Assembly: GCF_016862955.1 (NCBI RefSeq)
Contig: NZ_BONY01000023.1
Span: 1 to 64,000 of the forward strand
Source of the DNA: Rhizocola hellebori
GTDB lineage: Bacteria; Actinomycetota; Actinomycetes; Mycobacteriales; Micromonosporaceae
Reading direction: 5' to 3'
DNA: 64,000 nt
Shown: positions 8,839 to 18,005 of the stretch, one piece after another
Layout of the letters: each line of letters begins with the position of its first letter
Numbering within the stretch: the first letter of the stretch is position 1
Position numbers and translations under genes: made by a program
The notes under the pieces: model-generated
Told to the model about the DNA's origin: nothing
Seen by the model: the letters and a program-made list of their open reading frames with translations, nothing else
Databases searched by the model: none

Positions 8839-10856
8839 GGTTGCCCGTCACCTCCAAGGTGCCGTTCGGGGGGGACTACAACCCGGAACAGTGGCCAGAA
8901 CACGTGTGGGAACAGGACTATCGGCTGTTCGACGCCGCCCGCATCGACACCGTCACGGTTGGCGTGTTCAGCTGGGCGCTGACGCAGCCCGCGCCGGAGG
9001 TCTACGACTTCTCCATGCTGGACAGGATCGTGCAGCGCGCGGCCGGCGAGCGGCGAAACATCTGCCTTGCCACCGGCACAGGCGCCCACCCGGCCTGGCT
9101 GGCGCGCGCCTTCCCCGAAGTCACCCGGACAGACTTTGAAGGGCGGCGGCATCGGTTCGGGCAGCGGCACAACTCCTGCCCCAGCTCCCCGGTCTTTCGT
9201 CAGCTGTCGGCGGAGGTGGCCCGCCGCATCGGCGAGCGATATGCCGATTACCCGTCGATCATCGCCTGGCACGTCGGCAACGAATATGGCGGCGCCTGCT
9301 ACTGCGACCTCTGCGCGGCCGGGTTCCGCGATTGGCTGCGCAAGCGTTACGCGAACCTGGATGAGCTCAACGCGGCCTGGTACACCACGTTCTGGTCGCA
9401 CACGTTCACCGACTGGGACCAGATCGAAGCGCCCTCGGCGCTGACCGAGCATTGGCGCGGGCCCGACCACACCGCGTTTCAGGGCATCACCCTGGACTAT
9501 CTGCGGTTCATGTCCGATGCCATGCTCACCAACTTCATCGACGAGAAAGCCGCCCTGCGACAGTCCACTCCGGACACTCCGGTCACCACGAACTTTATGG
9601 GCATGTATAGGCCGATCGACTATCACCGCTGGGCCGCACACCTCGACTTCGTCTCGTGGGACAACTACCCACCCGACGACCGGTCGCCGGCGCGGATGGC
9701 GCTGGCCCACGACCTGATGCGCGGGCTCAAGGACGGGCAGCCGTTCTGGTTGATGGAGCAGACCCCGAGCTACACCGCGAGCCGCGACGTAAACCCGCTG
9801 AAACGGCCGGGGGTGATGCGGCTGTGGAGCTGGCAGGCGATGGCGCACGGCGCGGATGCCGTGCTGTTCTTCCAGATGCGGGCCAGCCGGGGCGCCTGCG
9901 AGAAGTACCACGGCGCCGTCATCGGCCACGCGGGCCGATCCGATACCCGCGTGTTCCGCGAGGTGTCCCAGCTCGGCGCCGAGCTCGATCGGCTAGGGGG
10001 CGCGCTGCTTGGCGCACGCACCCCGGCCCGGGTCGCGCTGCTCTTCGACTGGGACAGCTGGTGGGCGCTGGAGATTTCCGACGGCCCGTCCCGTCTGGTC
10101 CGCTACCAACAGGTGGTGTTGTCGTACTACCAAGCGTTGTGGGAGGCCGGCGTCGATGTCGACGTCGTCGCGGTGACCGCCGACCTCGCCCGCTATGACG
10201 TGGTGGTAGCGCCGGTGCTGCACATGCTCAAGGGCGATCTCGCGCCACGCCTGGAGGAGGTGGCCAAGCGCGGCGGGTCGGTGGTGACCACATTCCTTTC
10301 CGGGCGGGTCGACGAGAACGACAACGCCTTCCTGATGGACGTGCCCGGCCCGCTGGGGCGGCTGATGGGGGTGCGGGTCGACGAGTGGGACGTCCGCGGG
10401 CCCGAGGTGGTCAACCCGGTGCGGTTGCGCGGCGGGGGAAAGGTTGCCGCACAGCTGGTTTTCGAGCTGGTGCAGCCGGACGGCGCCGAGGTGATGGGCA
10501 CCTATCAGGCCGACTTCTACGCCGGCACCGCAGCGGTCACCCGCAACGCCTTCGGGTCGGGCCACGGCTGGTACGTCGGCGCGGGGCTGGATCAGGCCGG
10601 GGTTTCCTGGGTCATCCGGCAGGTACTGGACCGTCACGAGCTGATGGGGCCGTACCCGGATCTGCCCGACCTCGAAAGCGCCGTCCGGGTCACCCCGGAA
10701 GGTGAGCGCCTGCTGTTTCTGCTCAACCACAGCGCCGACGCGATTGACGTGCCCGCCCCCGGCGCGGGCGTCGACCTGCTCACCGGCCGGCCGGTGGAGC
10801 GCGGGCAACCGTTGCGGCTAAAGCCGTCCGCGGTGCACGTCCAGACGATGAGCTAG
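8835..10856 (+). CDS. GH42 beta-galactosidase
   Basis: This 673-residue enzyme begins with the typical GGDYNPEQWP motif and has the GH42 catalytic pair: acid/base E near residue 151 in WHVGNEYG and nucleophile E near 307 in FWLMEQTPS. A Cys-rich YCDLC segment after NEYGG fits the zinc-binding site known in GH42 trimers. A trimerisation domain and a C-terminal beta domain follow. It lacks a signal peptide and would remove terminal beta-galactose (or arabinose) from imported hemicellulose fragments. It is the last gene of the operon and is convergent with the second ABC operon. Confidence 0.92.
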   Translation: MRLPVTSKVPFGGDYNPEQWPEHVWEQDYRLFDAARIDTVTVGVFSWALTQPAPEVYDFSMLDRIVQRAAGERRNICLATGTGAHPAWLARAFPEVTRTDFEGRRHRFGQRHNSCPSSPVFRQLSAEVARRIGERYADYPSIIAWHVGNEYGGACYCDLCAAGFRDWLRKRYANLDELNAAWYTTFWSHTFTDWDQIEAPSALTEHWRGPDHTAFQGITLDYLRFMSDAMLTNFIDEKAALRQSTPDTPVTTNFMGMYRPIDYHRWAAHLDFVSWDNYPPDDRSPARMALAHDLMRGLKDGQPFWLMEQTPSYTASRDVNPLKRPGVMRLWSWQAMAHGADAVLFFQMRASRGACEKYHGAVIGHAGRSDTRVFREVSQLGAELDRLGGALLGARTPARVALLFDWDSWWALEISDGPSRLVRYQQVVLSYYQALWEAGVDVDVVAVTADLARYDVVVAPVLHMLKGDLAPRLEEVAKRGGSVVTTFLSGRVDENDNAFLMDVPGPLGRLMGVRVDEWDVRGPEVVNPVRLRGGGKVAAQLVFELVQPDGAEVMGTYQADFYAGTAAVTRNAFGSGHGWYVGAGLDQAGVSWVIRQVLDRHELMGPYPDLPDLESAVRVTPEGERLLFLLNHSADAIDVPAPGAGVDLLTGRPVERGQPLRLKPSAVHVQTMS

Positions 10857-10865
10857 TGGAAAGCC

Positions 10866-10900
10866 GGGGCGCCGGCCACCTCCGTTCGGGCCGGCGCCCC
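10866..10900. terminator. bidirectional hairpin terminator
   Basis: A perfect 12-bp GC stem (10866-10877 with 10889-10900) and 11-base loop fill most of the 47-bp gap between the convergent GH42 gene and the permease gene at 10904. It can terminate messages from both sides. Confidence 0.8.
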
Positions 10901-10903
10901 CCA

Positions 10904-11770
10904 CTACCCTTTGATCGCGCCTTGCAGGCCCCCGACTATCTGCCGTTCGGCGAACGTGAAGAACAGCAGGGCGGGCAGCATTGCCAGCGAGGTGAAGGCG
11001 AGGATCCCGGCGGTGTCGGAGGTGTATTGGGTGGAGAAGTTCTGCACACCGAGCGGCAGCGTTTGCAGGCTGACGTCCTGAATGACGAACAGCGGCAACA
11101 GGAAGGCGTTCCAGCTCGCCACGAACCCGAGCACCCCGACCGTGACCAGCGCGGGGCCTGACAGCGGCAGCAGGATGCGCCAGAAGAAGCCGAGCCGGCT
11201 GCTGCCGTCGATCATGGCGGCGTCCTCGAGCTCCATCGGAACCGCGGTCAGGAACGGGCGCAGGACCACGATGGTGAGCGGCAATTGGAAGGCGACCTGC
11301 GGGAGGATCACCGCGTAGTAGGAGTTGATCAGGTCCATGTCGCGCAGCATCAGGTAGAGCGGCAGGATCGCTGCCCCCGCCGGAAAGAGCAGACCCAGCG
11401 TGAAGTACGTGTAGAGCACCTCCCTGCCGCGGAAGGTATAACGGGCAAGCACAAAGGCCGCACAGACGCCCAGCACCACCACTCCGAGCGTGGTGCTCAG
11501 GGCGATCACCGTGCTGTTCCACAGCTCTGTCCAGAAGTTCCCCTGGCTCAGCACCCTTCCGTAGGTGGTCCAGACCCACGGGTTGGGCAACGCGGCCGGG
11601 TCGGCGTTGATCTGGGCCGTGGTGCGGAAGCCGCCGAGGATCACGTAGGCCACCGGCGCGATCGAGACCGCAGCGACCGCGAGCGCCAGAGCGTAGGTCA
11701 ACGGGCTGCCCCAGACCGCTGTCCGGCGTTTTTTCGTTACAGACGGGACGACGTCGACAGCCATGCTCAT
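10904..11770 (-). CDS. ABC sugar transporter permease, MalG type
   Basis: This 288-residue inner subunit of a second CUT1 sugar importer has about six membrane segments. The contact loop MELEDAAMIDGSSRLGFFWRI and C-terminus VGGLQGAIKG are typical of MalG-like permeases. The start at 11770 is chosen because its ATG overlaps the stop of the preceding permease (ATGA). It is the last gene of a three-gene operon reading leftward with 11767-12759 and 12756-14063. Confidence 0.92.
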   Translation of the reverse strand: MSMAVDVVPSVTKKRRTAVWGSPLTYALALAVAAVSIAPVAYVILGGFRTTAQINADPAALPNPWVWTTYGRVLSQGNFWTELWNSTVIALSTTLGVVVLGVCAAFVLARYTFRGREVLYTYFTLGLLFPAGAAILPLYLMLRDMDLINSYYAVILPQVAFQLPLTIVVLRPFLTAVPMELEDAAMIDGSSRLGFFWRILLPLSGPALVTVGVLGFVASWNAFLLPLFVIQDVSLQTLPLGVQNFSTQYTSDTAGILAFTSLAMLPALLFFTFAERQIVGGLQGAIKG

Positions 11771-12759
11771 TTCGCTCCTGTCAGCGCACCCTGGATGTCG
11801 CGGCGCAGGACAAAACGCTGGAACAGCAGCGCCGCAACGAACGAAATAACGAAGAGGATCACGGCGACGGCGTTGCCGTAGCCCCACAGCCGGGCGAAGA
11901 ATCCGTTGTCCACCATGTAGGTGGCCATGGTGTTGGCGGCGCCGAGCGACCTCACCGAAGGCGCGGCGACCACCCAGAGCACATCGAACACCTGAAGCGA
12001 ACCGATCATCGACAGGAACATCCAGATCCGGATCGTCGGCCCGAGCAAGGGGATCGTGACGTGCCGCTGGATCTGCCACCAGCTGGCGCCGTCGATCGAC
12101 GCGGCCTCGGTCAGCTCATCGGGAATGTTCGACAGGCCGGCCAGGAACAGGATGATGGCGAATCCGACGTACTTCCACGTGAGGATGAACAGCATTGTCC
12201 AAATGATCAGAGGCAGGTCGGAGAGCCATCCTTGCACCAGGCCGCCCAGCCCGAGCGCCTTCAGTATGGCGTCCACCGAGCCGTCGCGGATCAGGACGAG
12301 TTTCCACATGATGCCGACGGTGACTTCAGCCAGCACGTAGGGCACAAAGACCAGCAGCCGGAAGAACGCACGCCCGCGGAAGCGGCGGTTGAGCAACAGC
12401 GCTATGCCAAGGGCGATCGGCAGCTGAAAGACCAGTGACCCCACCAGGATGATCGCGTTGTTCCAGAGCGCATCTCGGAAGATCGGGTCCTCGAACGCTA
12501 GGAGGTAGTTGCGCCATCCGACGAACTCGGTGGGCGGCCCTACACCCTTCCACCGGTAGAGGCTGTAGTAGACCGCGAAGCCCATGGGTACCAACACGAA
12601 CATCGTGTAGACGACGACGGCTGGCGTGGTGAGGCCGACGATCTCGTACCACTTACGGCGGGTGCGGGCGGCTCGAGTGGTATTTCCGGCGGGCCGGAGC
12701 CTCGCTGACCGCACACCGGCGCGGTCAGCGAGGCTCTGGGTTGGATTGGTCGTGGTCAC
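11767..12759 (-). CDS. ABC sugar transporter permease, MalF type
   Basis: This 330-residue permease has a basic N-terminal tail, about six membrane segments, and the conserved loop ELTEAASIDGASWWQIQRHV. It ends QGALTGAK, overlapping the next permease by four bases, and its own start overlaps the binding-protein stop. It would form a heterodimer with the MalG-type subunit. No ATPase gene is present locally. Confidence 0.92.
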   Translation of the reverse strand: MTTTNPTQSLADRAGVRSARLRPAGNTTRAARTRRKWYEIVGLTTPAVVVYTMFVLVPMGFAVYYSLYRWKGVGPPTEFVGWRNYLLAFEDPIFRDALWNNAIILVGSLVFQLPIALGIALLLNRRFRGRAFFRLLVFVPYVLAEVTVGIMWKLVLIRDGSVDAILKALGLGGLVQGWLSDLPLIIWTMLFILTWKYVGFAIILFLAGLSNIPDELTEAASIDGASWWQIQRHVTIPLLGPTIRIWMFLSMIGSLQVFDVLWVVAAPSVRSLGAANTMATYMVDNGFFARLWGYGNAVAVILFVISFVAALLFQRFVLRRDIQGALTGAK

Positions 12760-14063
12760 TTTTGCGCGGCCGCCTTCATGGCCGAGACGACCTGGTCAGG
12801 CTTACCTGTCCCGGCGAAGATGGCGATGATGGCGTCGTTCATAGCGCTGCCGACAGTACTGCCGTAGGCCGTGTCCAGCCAGAGCTGCGTGTAGCTAGCT
12901 TCGTTGGTGGCCTTCAGGATTGTGCGCAGGGTGGGGTCGGAGACGCCCGCCTCGGCACCCTTGGCGACGGGCAGACCGACGTTGATTTCGGCGTAACCCT
13001 TTTGAACCGCCGGGCTGACGATGTACTTGAGGAACTCGACGCATTCGGCCGGCGCCTTCTTGGAACAGGCGAACCCGTCACCACCGCCGAGCGAGGCCTT
13101 CGGGTCGCCCGGAGCACCGGCGATCGCCGGGAACGGGAACCAGTCGATGTCGGGCCGCATGGTCTTCCAGTTGTCACCGGCGAGCGTCTGCATGACGCCC
13201 AGGTTCCAGTCGCCCATGAGCTCCATCGCGGCCTTGCCAGTGGCGACCAGACCGGCCGAGCTGCCTGCACCCTGCTGAGCCACCGTGGCGATGAAGTTGG
13301 GCTGGAACGGCTGCACGCCGATGAAGGCCTGCAGGTCCTGGCCGGCCTTCACGAAGCACGGGTCGTCGAACTTGAGGGTGAGGGCGGCCGACTTCAGCGT
13401 GGCGATCGAGCAGGCACGCAGCGCGAAGTTGTACCAGTAGTGCGCGGCGGGCCACTTGTCGCCCGCGCCGACCGAGATCGGAATGACGTTGGCGGCCTTC
13501 AGCTTGGTGACGGCGGTCTTCAGCTCGTCCAATGTGGTCGGTGGGGCGGTGATCCCGGCCTGCGTGAACAGCTTCTTGTTGTACCAGAAGCCCTCGATGC
13601 CCATCCGGAACGGCAGCCCGTATTGGCGGCCCTCGACCTGCCAGATGCCGGTCGCGCTACCGATATTGGCAACCTCGGTCTTGGTCGCCTCGGTGATGTC
13701 CTTGAGGTAGTCGGCCTTCACCTGATCGATGATCTCGCCGCCACCCCAGGCCTGGAAGATGTCCGGCGGGTCGTTGGACAGCAGAGCCGCCGGGATCCTG
13801 GTGCGCTGCAGCTGGTTGGTCTCGATCGCCTCGATTTCCACGGTGACGGTCGGGTGGAGGCCGTGGAAGTCGTTGGCGACCTTCTGCCAGTAGTCCTTGC
13901 CTGGGCCGGCATCGGAAGCGTTGTGCCACCAGGTCAGCGTGACCGGGTTCTTGAAGAGCTCTGCCTCAGCCGGGGCCTCGTCGCTCTTGCACGCACTTGC
14001 CAGCAACAGGGTGGTCGTCGCGATCAGCGCCATGGCAGCGCGAATGCGGCGCGGTCGTGCCAT
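12756..14063 (-). CDS. extracellular sugar-binding lipoprotein (family 1)
   Basis: This 435-residue solute-binding lipoprotein has lipobox LASAC with acylated C25. The mature start contains PVTLTWWHNAS, typical of family 1 oligosaccharide-binding proteins for xylo- or cello-oligosaccharides. It is the first gene of the leftward ABC operon. Its 400-bp upstream region carries two related inverted-repeat operators at 14099 and 14381. The gene shares orientation with the LacI gene further upstream, and the lipoprotein differs clearly from the LplA-type one at 4948, so two importers serve this island. Confidence 0.92.
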   Translation of the reverse strand: MARPRRIRAAMALIATTTLLLASACKSDEAPAEAELFKNPVTLTWWHNASDAGPGKDYWQKVANDFHGLHPTVTVEIEAIETNQLQRTRIPAALLSNDPPDIFQAWGGGEIIDQVKADYLKDITEATKTEVANIGSATGIWQVEGRQYGLPFRMGIEGFWYNKKLFTQAGITAPPTTLDELKTAVTKLKAANVIPISVGAGDKWPAAHYWYNFALRACSIATLKSAALTLKFDDPCFVKAGQDLQAFIGVQPFQPNFIATVAQQGAGSSAGLVATGKAAMELMGDWNLGVMQTLAGDNWKTMRPDIDWFPFPAIAGAPGDPKASLGGGDGFACSKKAPAECVEFLKYIVSPAVQKGYAEINVGLPVAKGAEAGVSDPTLRTILKATNEASYTQLWLDTAYGSTVGSAMNDAIIAIFAGTGKPDQVVSAMKAAAQK

Positions 14064-14098
14064 CGGTATCTCCTCTATACGATTGTCGCGAGATTTGA

Positions 14099-14132
14099 CC
14101 GAAACTTTCTGTCGTGATCTGAAAGTTTTCAG
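14099..14132. promoter_or_regulatory. composite operator, copy B
   Basis: GAAACTTTC (14101-14109) and GAAAGTTTTC (14121-14130) are separated by 11 bases. The second sits in CTGAAA-GT-TTTCAG. The block is a diverged copy of 14381-14413: both open CC(A/G)AAACTTTCTGT and carry GAAA(A/G)TTTT after eight variable bases. It lies 36-69 bases upstream of the binding-protein start, where a repressor would block transcription. Confidence 0.6.
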
Positions 14133-14380
14133 AAGAGTGCCACGGACGTTACGGCGCGGTTCCGATTTCGGTCAAGAGGTGATCGGCTGGAACGTCATCA
14201 CTCGCCGTGGCCGCGACGTGAGGTGAATACGCCGCTAATCCGACCGCAATATTCCGACGTTGCCCGCGGGAGCACGGTCTCGACCAGGCAATCCACCGCG
14301 CATCTGCGGTCCCGGGGGGAAGCCCTGCCAGAGGGCTAGGCGGGATCTTCTGGAGGTGTTTTGCCGGGGCGGGGCGTGCT

Positions 14381-14413
14381 CCAAAACTTTCTGTGAAGTT
14401 CCGAAAATTTTGG
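14381..14413. promoter_or_regulatory. composite operator, copy A
   Basis: This 33-bp inverted repeat has arms CCAAAACTTTC (14381-14391) and GAAAATTTTGG (14403-14413), 10 of 11 positions complementary, around an 11-base spacer. It lies just 3' of the LacI gene and about 320 bp upstream of the binding-protein start. A distal operator for repression by looping with copy B is plausible. Confidence 0.6.
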
Positions 14414-14463
14414 TGGACGTGGGCACGTTACGACGCCCCGAACGGGCGGGTCAATAGGTGCGC

Positions 14464-15483
14464 TTATAACGAAGGGGGAGCAGCACTGTCACGAACTACC
14501 AGCTCGGTGGCGAGCTCGACGCGAGGGCTTTCGATCTTTTCGCCCTGAGCCAGCCGCAGAACCGTTCGGGCGGCGAGCAAACCCATCTCCGCCAACGGCT
14601 GGCGGATGGTGGTCAGCGGCGGCGAGCTCCAGCGCACCTCAGGCAGGTCGTCGAAGCCGACCACGCTGACGTCGTTGGGCACCCGCAGGCCGCGCTGCCT
14701 CACCGCTTCGTAGACTCCGAGCGCCATCTGGTCGCTCGAGGCGAAGATCGCGGTCGGGCTCTTGTCCATGTCCAGCAGCGCCATTCCGCCGGCGAAACCG
14801 GACTCATGGTAAAAGTCGCCCTGCTGGATCAGGCTGTCGTCGACCGGTACCCCGGAAGCTTCCAGCGCCGCCCGATAACCGTCGAGCCGGGCGCGGCTGC
14901 ACAGCAGGCTGGTCGGCCCGGCGATGAAGCCGATGCGGCGGTGCCCGAGCGAGAGCAGATATTCGGTGGCGAGCCGCCCACCCGTCCAGTTGGTGGCACC
15001 GATGGTCGGCACGTCCATGCTCGGGACACCGGCCGGGTCGACCACCACCACCGGCATGTCGAGCCGGCGCAGCTCGGCGTGCAGCGGGGGTGCCAGGTCG
15101 GAGGCGACCAGGATGACGCCGTCGGTGGCGCGGGCGCGCAGGTTCTGCAGCCACTGCCGCATATGGGTCGAGTGGCGGTGCACGGCGGAAACCACCGTGC
15201 CGAATCCGGAAGCGTGCGCGACCTCTTCCACCCCACGGATAATCTCGACCGCCCACGGACTGTCGAGGTCGTTGAAGACGAGATCGATGAGGTTGGCACT
15301 GACCCGGGTGCTGGCCGGGCGGCGCCGGTAACCGTGGCGGGACAGCAGCTCTTCCACCCGCTCCCTGGTGCCGGGTGAAACGTCGGATCGCCCATTGAGC
15401 ACCCTGGATACGGTCGGCACCGAAACGCCGGCTTCACGGGCGATCGCCGAGATGGTGATCCTGCGTTCTTCGTCGGATGCCAC
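14464..15483 (-). CDS. LacI-family regulator, probable xylan-island repressor
   Basis: This 339-residue DNA-binding sugar sensor has an N-terminal helix-turn-helix (ISAIAREAGVSVPTVSRVLNG) followed by a periplasmic-binding-like effector domain ending in a typical PPLTTIRQPLAEMG stretch. The GTG at 15483 is chosen because AAGGAG lies six bases upstream; a longer frame lacks such a site. It sits between the binding-protein operon and the divergent GH3 gene. GAAAnTTTC palindromes flank it on both sides, so control of both operons in response to xylo-oligosaccharides is likely but not shown. Confidence 0.9.
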   Translation of the reverse strand: MASDEERRITISAIAREAGVSVPTVSRVLNGRSDVSPGTRERVEELLSRHGYRRRPASTRVSANLIDLVFNDLDSPWAVEIIRGVEEVAHASGFGTVVSAVHRHSTHMRQWLQNLRARATDGVILVASDLAPPLHAELRRLDMPVVVVDPAGVPSMDVPTIGATNWTGGRLATEYLLSLGHRRIGFIAGPTSLLCSRARLDGYRAALEASGVPVDDSLIQQGDFYHESGFAGGMALLDMDKSPTAIFASSDQMALGVYEAVRQRGLRVPNDVSVVGFDDLPEVRWSSPPLTTIRQPLAEMGLLAARTVLRLAQGEKIESPRVELATELVVRDSAAPPSL

Positions 15484-15544
15484 CGGCAGCTCCTTAGTCG
15501 TAGTGAGCCTATCTTGCAACATCCAGGCGTAGTCTCTGCAATGG

Positions 15545-15688
15545 CCGGAAGTTTCGGATAGCCCACGATACCCTTCTGCCCGCAAAGTCAAAGCCAGGGC
15601 CTATCGCTCGGCACCGTTGCGGGTTACCGTTTGGTGGATCGCGACTCAAGACACGCGAGCAATTCCGGAACACTATCGGAAAGTTGGG
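15545..15688. promoter_or_regulatory. divergent lacI / GH3 promoter with GAAA/TTTC boxes
   Basis: CCGGAAGTTTCGG (15545-15557) and TTCCGGAA (15663-15670) followed by CGGAAAGTTGG lie between the LacI and GH3 starts. Read on the minus strand, the second block shares CTTTC, about eight variable bases, then TTCCG with the composite operator at 14381. Autoregulation of the LacI gene and co-regulation of GH3 are inferred. Confidence 0.5.
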
Positions 15689-15698
15689 GACCCCGCGC

Positions 15699-18005
15699 AT
15701 GCTCAACGACCACGAACCTTGGCGCGACCCGACCCTGACGGTCGCCGAGCGGGTGGCCGACCTCCTGCAACGGATGACCCTCCAGGAGAAGGTTGCCCAG
15801 CTCTACAGCGTCTGGATCGGCATGGACTCCGCAAGCGGCGACGACGACGTCGCTCCGTTTCAGCACGACCTCATCGACGGCACGCTCGATTGGCGGCGTC
15901 TGATCGGGTCGGGTCTCGGGCAGCTTACGCGCCCCTTCGGAACGGCTCCGGTTGACGTCGCCACCGGCATGCAGACGCTGGCCAAGCTCCAGGCCGAAAT
16001 CGTCGCTGCGGGAAGGTTCGGCATCCCGGCCGTCGCGCACGAGGAGTGCCTCACCGGCTTGCTGTCGCTTGGCGCGACCATCTATCCGACCCCGCTGGCG
16101 TGGGGCGCCACCTTCAATCCGGCTCTCATCGAGCAGCTCGGGGCCCGCATCGGCGCCTCGATGCGCGCGCTTGGCCTGCATCAGGGGCTCGGCCCCGTGC
16201 TCGACGTGACCCGTGACGCGCGCTGGGGGCGCACCGAGGAGACCATCGGCGAGGACCCGTACCTGGTCGCCACGATCGGCACCGCCTATGTCAAAGGCAT
16301 GGAGGCGGCCGGGATTGTCGCCACCCTCAAGCACTTCGCCGGGTACTCCGGCTCACGGGCGGCGCGCAACTTCGGCCCGGTTTCGGTCGGGCGGCGCGAG
16401 TTCACCGAGGTTTTCCTGGCGCCCTTCGAGATGGCTATCCGTGACGGCGGCGCCCGTTCGGTGATGCACTCCTACGCCGAGGTCGACGGAATCCCGGCGG
16501 CCTCCGACGGCGGTCTGCTCACCGATCTGCTGCGCGGCGTCTGGGGCTTCGAAGGAACGGTGGTCGCCGACTACTTCGGCATCGGTTTCCTGGAACGGCT
16601 TCATCACGTGGCGGGAAGCCCGTCCGAGGCGGCCGCCCTGGCGCTGGCCGCCGGAGTCGACGTCGAGCTGCCCACCGTCAGCTGCTACGGCGATCCTCTG
16701 ATCAGCGCGGTGCAAGCGGGCACGGTCCCTGAGGCGCTGGTGGACCGGGCGGTGACCCGCGTGCTGCGGCAAAAGTGTGAGCTGGGCCTGCTGGAGCCCG
16801 GGTGGAGTCCCCTTTCGGCCGAACCACCGCCGGATCTCGACTCCCCGGCGGGGCGGGCACTGGCCCGCGGCGTGGCGGAGCAATCTGTGGTGCTGCTTGC
16901 CAACGACGGCACGCTTCCGCTCGCGGCCAACACCCGGATCGCGCTCATCGGCCCCCTCGCCGACGACCCGCACGGAATGCTGGGCTGCTACTCCTTCCCC
17001 CGGCACGTCGGCATCCACCAGCCCGGCCAGCCGCTCGGGGTGGATGTGCCGTCCATTTTGGACTCTTTGGGGCGCACCGACATCGTCCATATCCGCGGCT
17101 GTGATGTGGACAGCGGCGACCGCAGCGGCATCGAAGCGGCCGTCGCCGCCGCGACCGCGGCCGACGTGAGCGTCGTGGTGCTTGGCGATCTCGCCGGACT
17201 GTTTGGCAAGGGCACCTCGGGCGAGGGTTGCGATGTGGCCGAGCTGCGGCTGCCCGGGGTACAGGGCGAGCTGCTGGAAGCGGTGCTCGCGACCGGCGCC
17301 AAGGTGGTTCTGGTGCTGGTGGCCGGACGGCCCTACGCGCTGGGTGACTACGCCGACCGGCTCGCCGCGGTGGTGCAGACCTTCTTCCCCGGCGAAGAGG
17401 GCGGCCCGGCCGTGGCCGCGGTGCTGACCGGCGAGGTCAACCCGAGCGGCAAACTGCCGATCAGCGTGCCGCGTCAGCCCGGTGGCCAGCCCGGGACCTA
17501 TTACGCGCCGACGCTGGGCCACCGCACAGAGGTCAGCACGGTCGATCCGACGGCACTTTTCCCCTTCGGGCACGGCTTGTCCTACACCCAGTTCTCCTGG
17601 GAAAATCCTCAGATCAGCGCGACAGAGTGCCACGTGGATTCGGTCGTCACCGTGTCGCTGGCCGTGCGCAACGTAGGCGCACGGGCCGGGGCGGAGGTCG
17701 TTCAGCTCTATCTGCACGACCCGGTAGCCCAGGTGACCCGGCCGGTGGCGAGGCTTATCGGCTATGCCCGAGTCGAGCTAGATCCGGGTCAGGCGCGAAG
17801 GGTCGAGTTCACCGTGCCCGCAGATCTGGCCTCTTTTGTCGGGCGGCAGGGACACCGCGTCGTCGAGCCTGGCGAGCTGGAGCTTCAGCTCGCCGCGTCC
17901 AGCACCCAGGTGCACCACCGCCTTCGGCTCACCCTCACCGGCTCGGAACGGACAGTAGGTCACGATCGCGCTATGGCAGCCGGGGTTTCCTATGCGGAGC
18001 TTTGA
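15699..18005 (+). CDS. GH3 beta-xylosidase / beta-glucosidase
   Basis: This 768-residue intracellular enzyme has the GH3 N-terminal barrel, nucleophile D291 in VVADYFGIG, the KHFAGYS substrate loop, a C-terminal alpha/beta sandwich, and a final FN3-like domain (about 650-755). The AHEECLTG segment and overall layout resemble actinobacterial beta-xylosidases more than beta-glucosidases, but the two are hard to separate by eye. The ATG at 15699 follows GGGGA; an upstream TTG at 15684 is possible. No signal peptide is present. Its end overlaps the oxidoreductase gene by 14 bases. Confidence 0.9.
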   Translation: MLNDHEPWRDPTLTVAERVADLLQRMTLQEKVAQLYSVWIGMDSASGDDDVAPFQHDLIDGTLDWRRLIGSGLGQLTRPFGTAPVDVATGMQTLAKLQAEIVAAGRFGIPAVAHEECLTGLLSLGATIYPTPLAWGATFNPALIEQLGARIGASMRALGLHQGLGPVLDVTRDARWGRTEETIGEDPYLVATIGTAYVKGMEAAGIVATLKHFAGYSGSRAARNFGPVSVGRREFTEVFLAPFEMAIRDGGARSVMHSYAEVDGIPAASDGGLLTDLLRGVWGFEGTVVADYFGIGFLERLHHVAGSPSEAAALALAAGVDVELPTVSCYGDPLISAVQAGTVPEALVDRAVTRVLRQKCELGLLEPGWSPLSAEPPPDLDSPAGRALARGVAEQSVVLLANDGTLPLAANTRIALIGPLADDPHGMLGCYSFPRHVGIHQPGQPLGVDVPSILDSLGRTDIVHIRGCDVDSGDRSGIEAAVAAATAADVSVVVLGDLAGLFGKGTSGEGCDVAELRLPGVQGELLEAVLATGAKVVLVLVAGRPYALGDYADRLAAVVQTFFPGEEGGPAVAAVLTGEVNPSGKLPISVPRQPGGQPGTYYAPTLGHRTEVSTVDPTALFPFGHGLSYTQFSWENPQISATECHVDSVVTVSLAVRNVGARAGAEVVQLYLHDPVAQVTRPVARLIGYARVELDPGQARRVEFTVPADLASFVGRQGHRVVEPGELELQLAASSTQVHHRLRLTLTGSERTVGHDRAMAAGVSYAEL

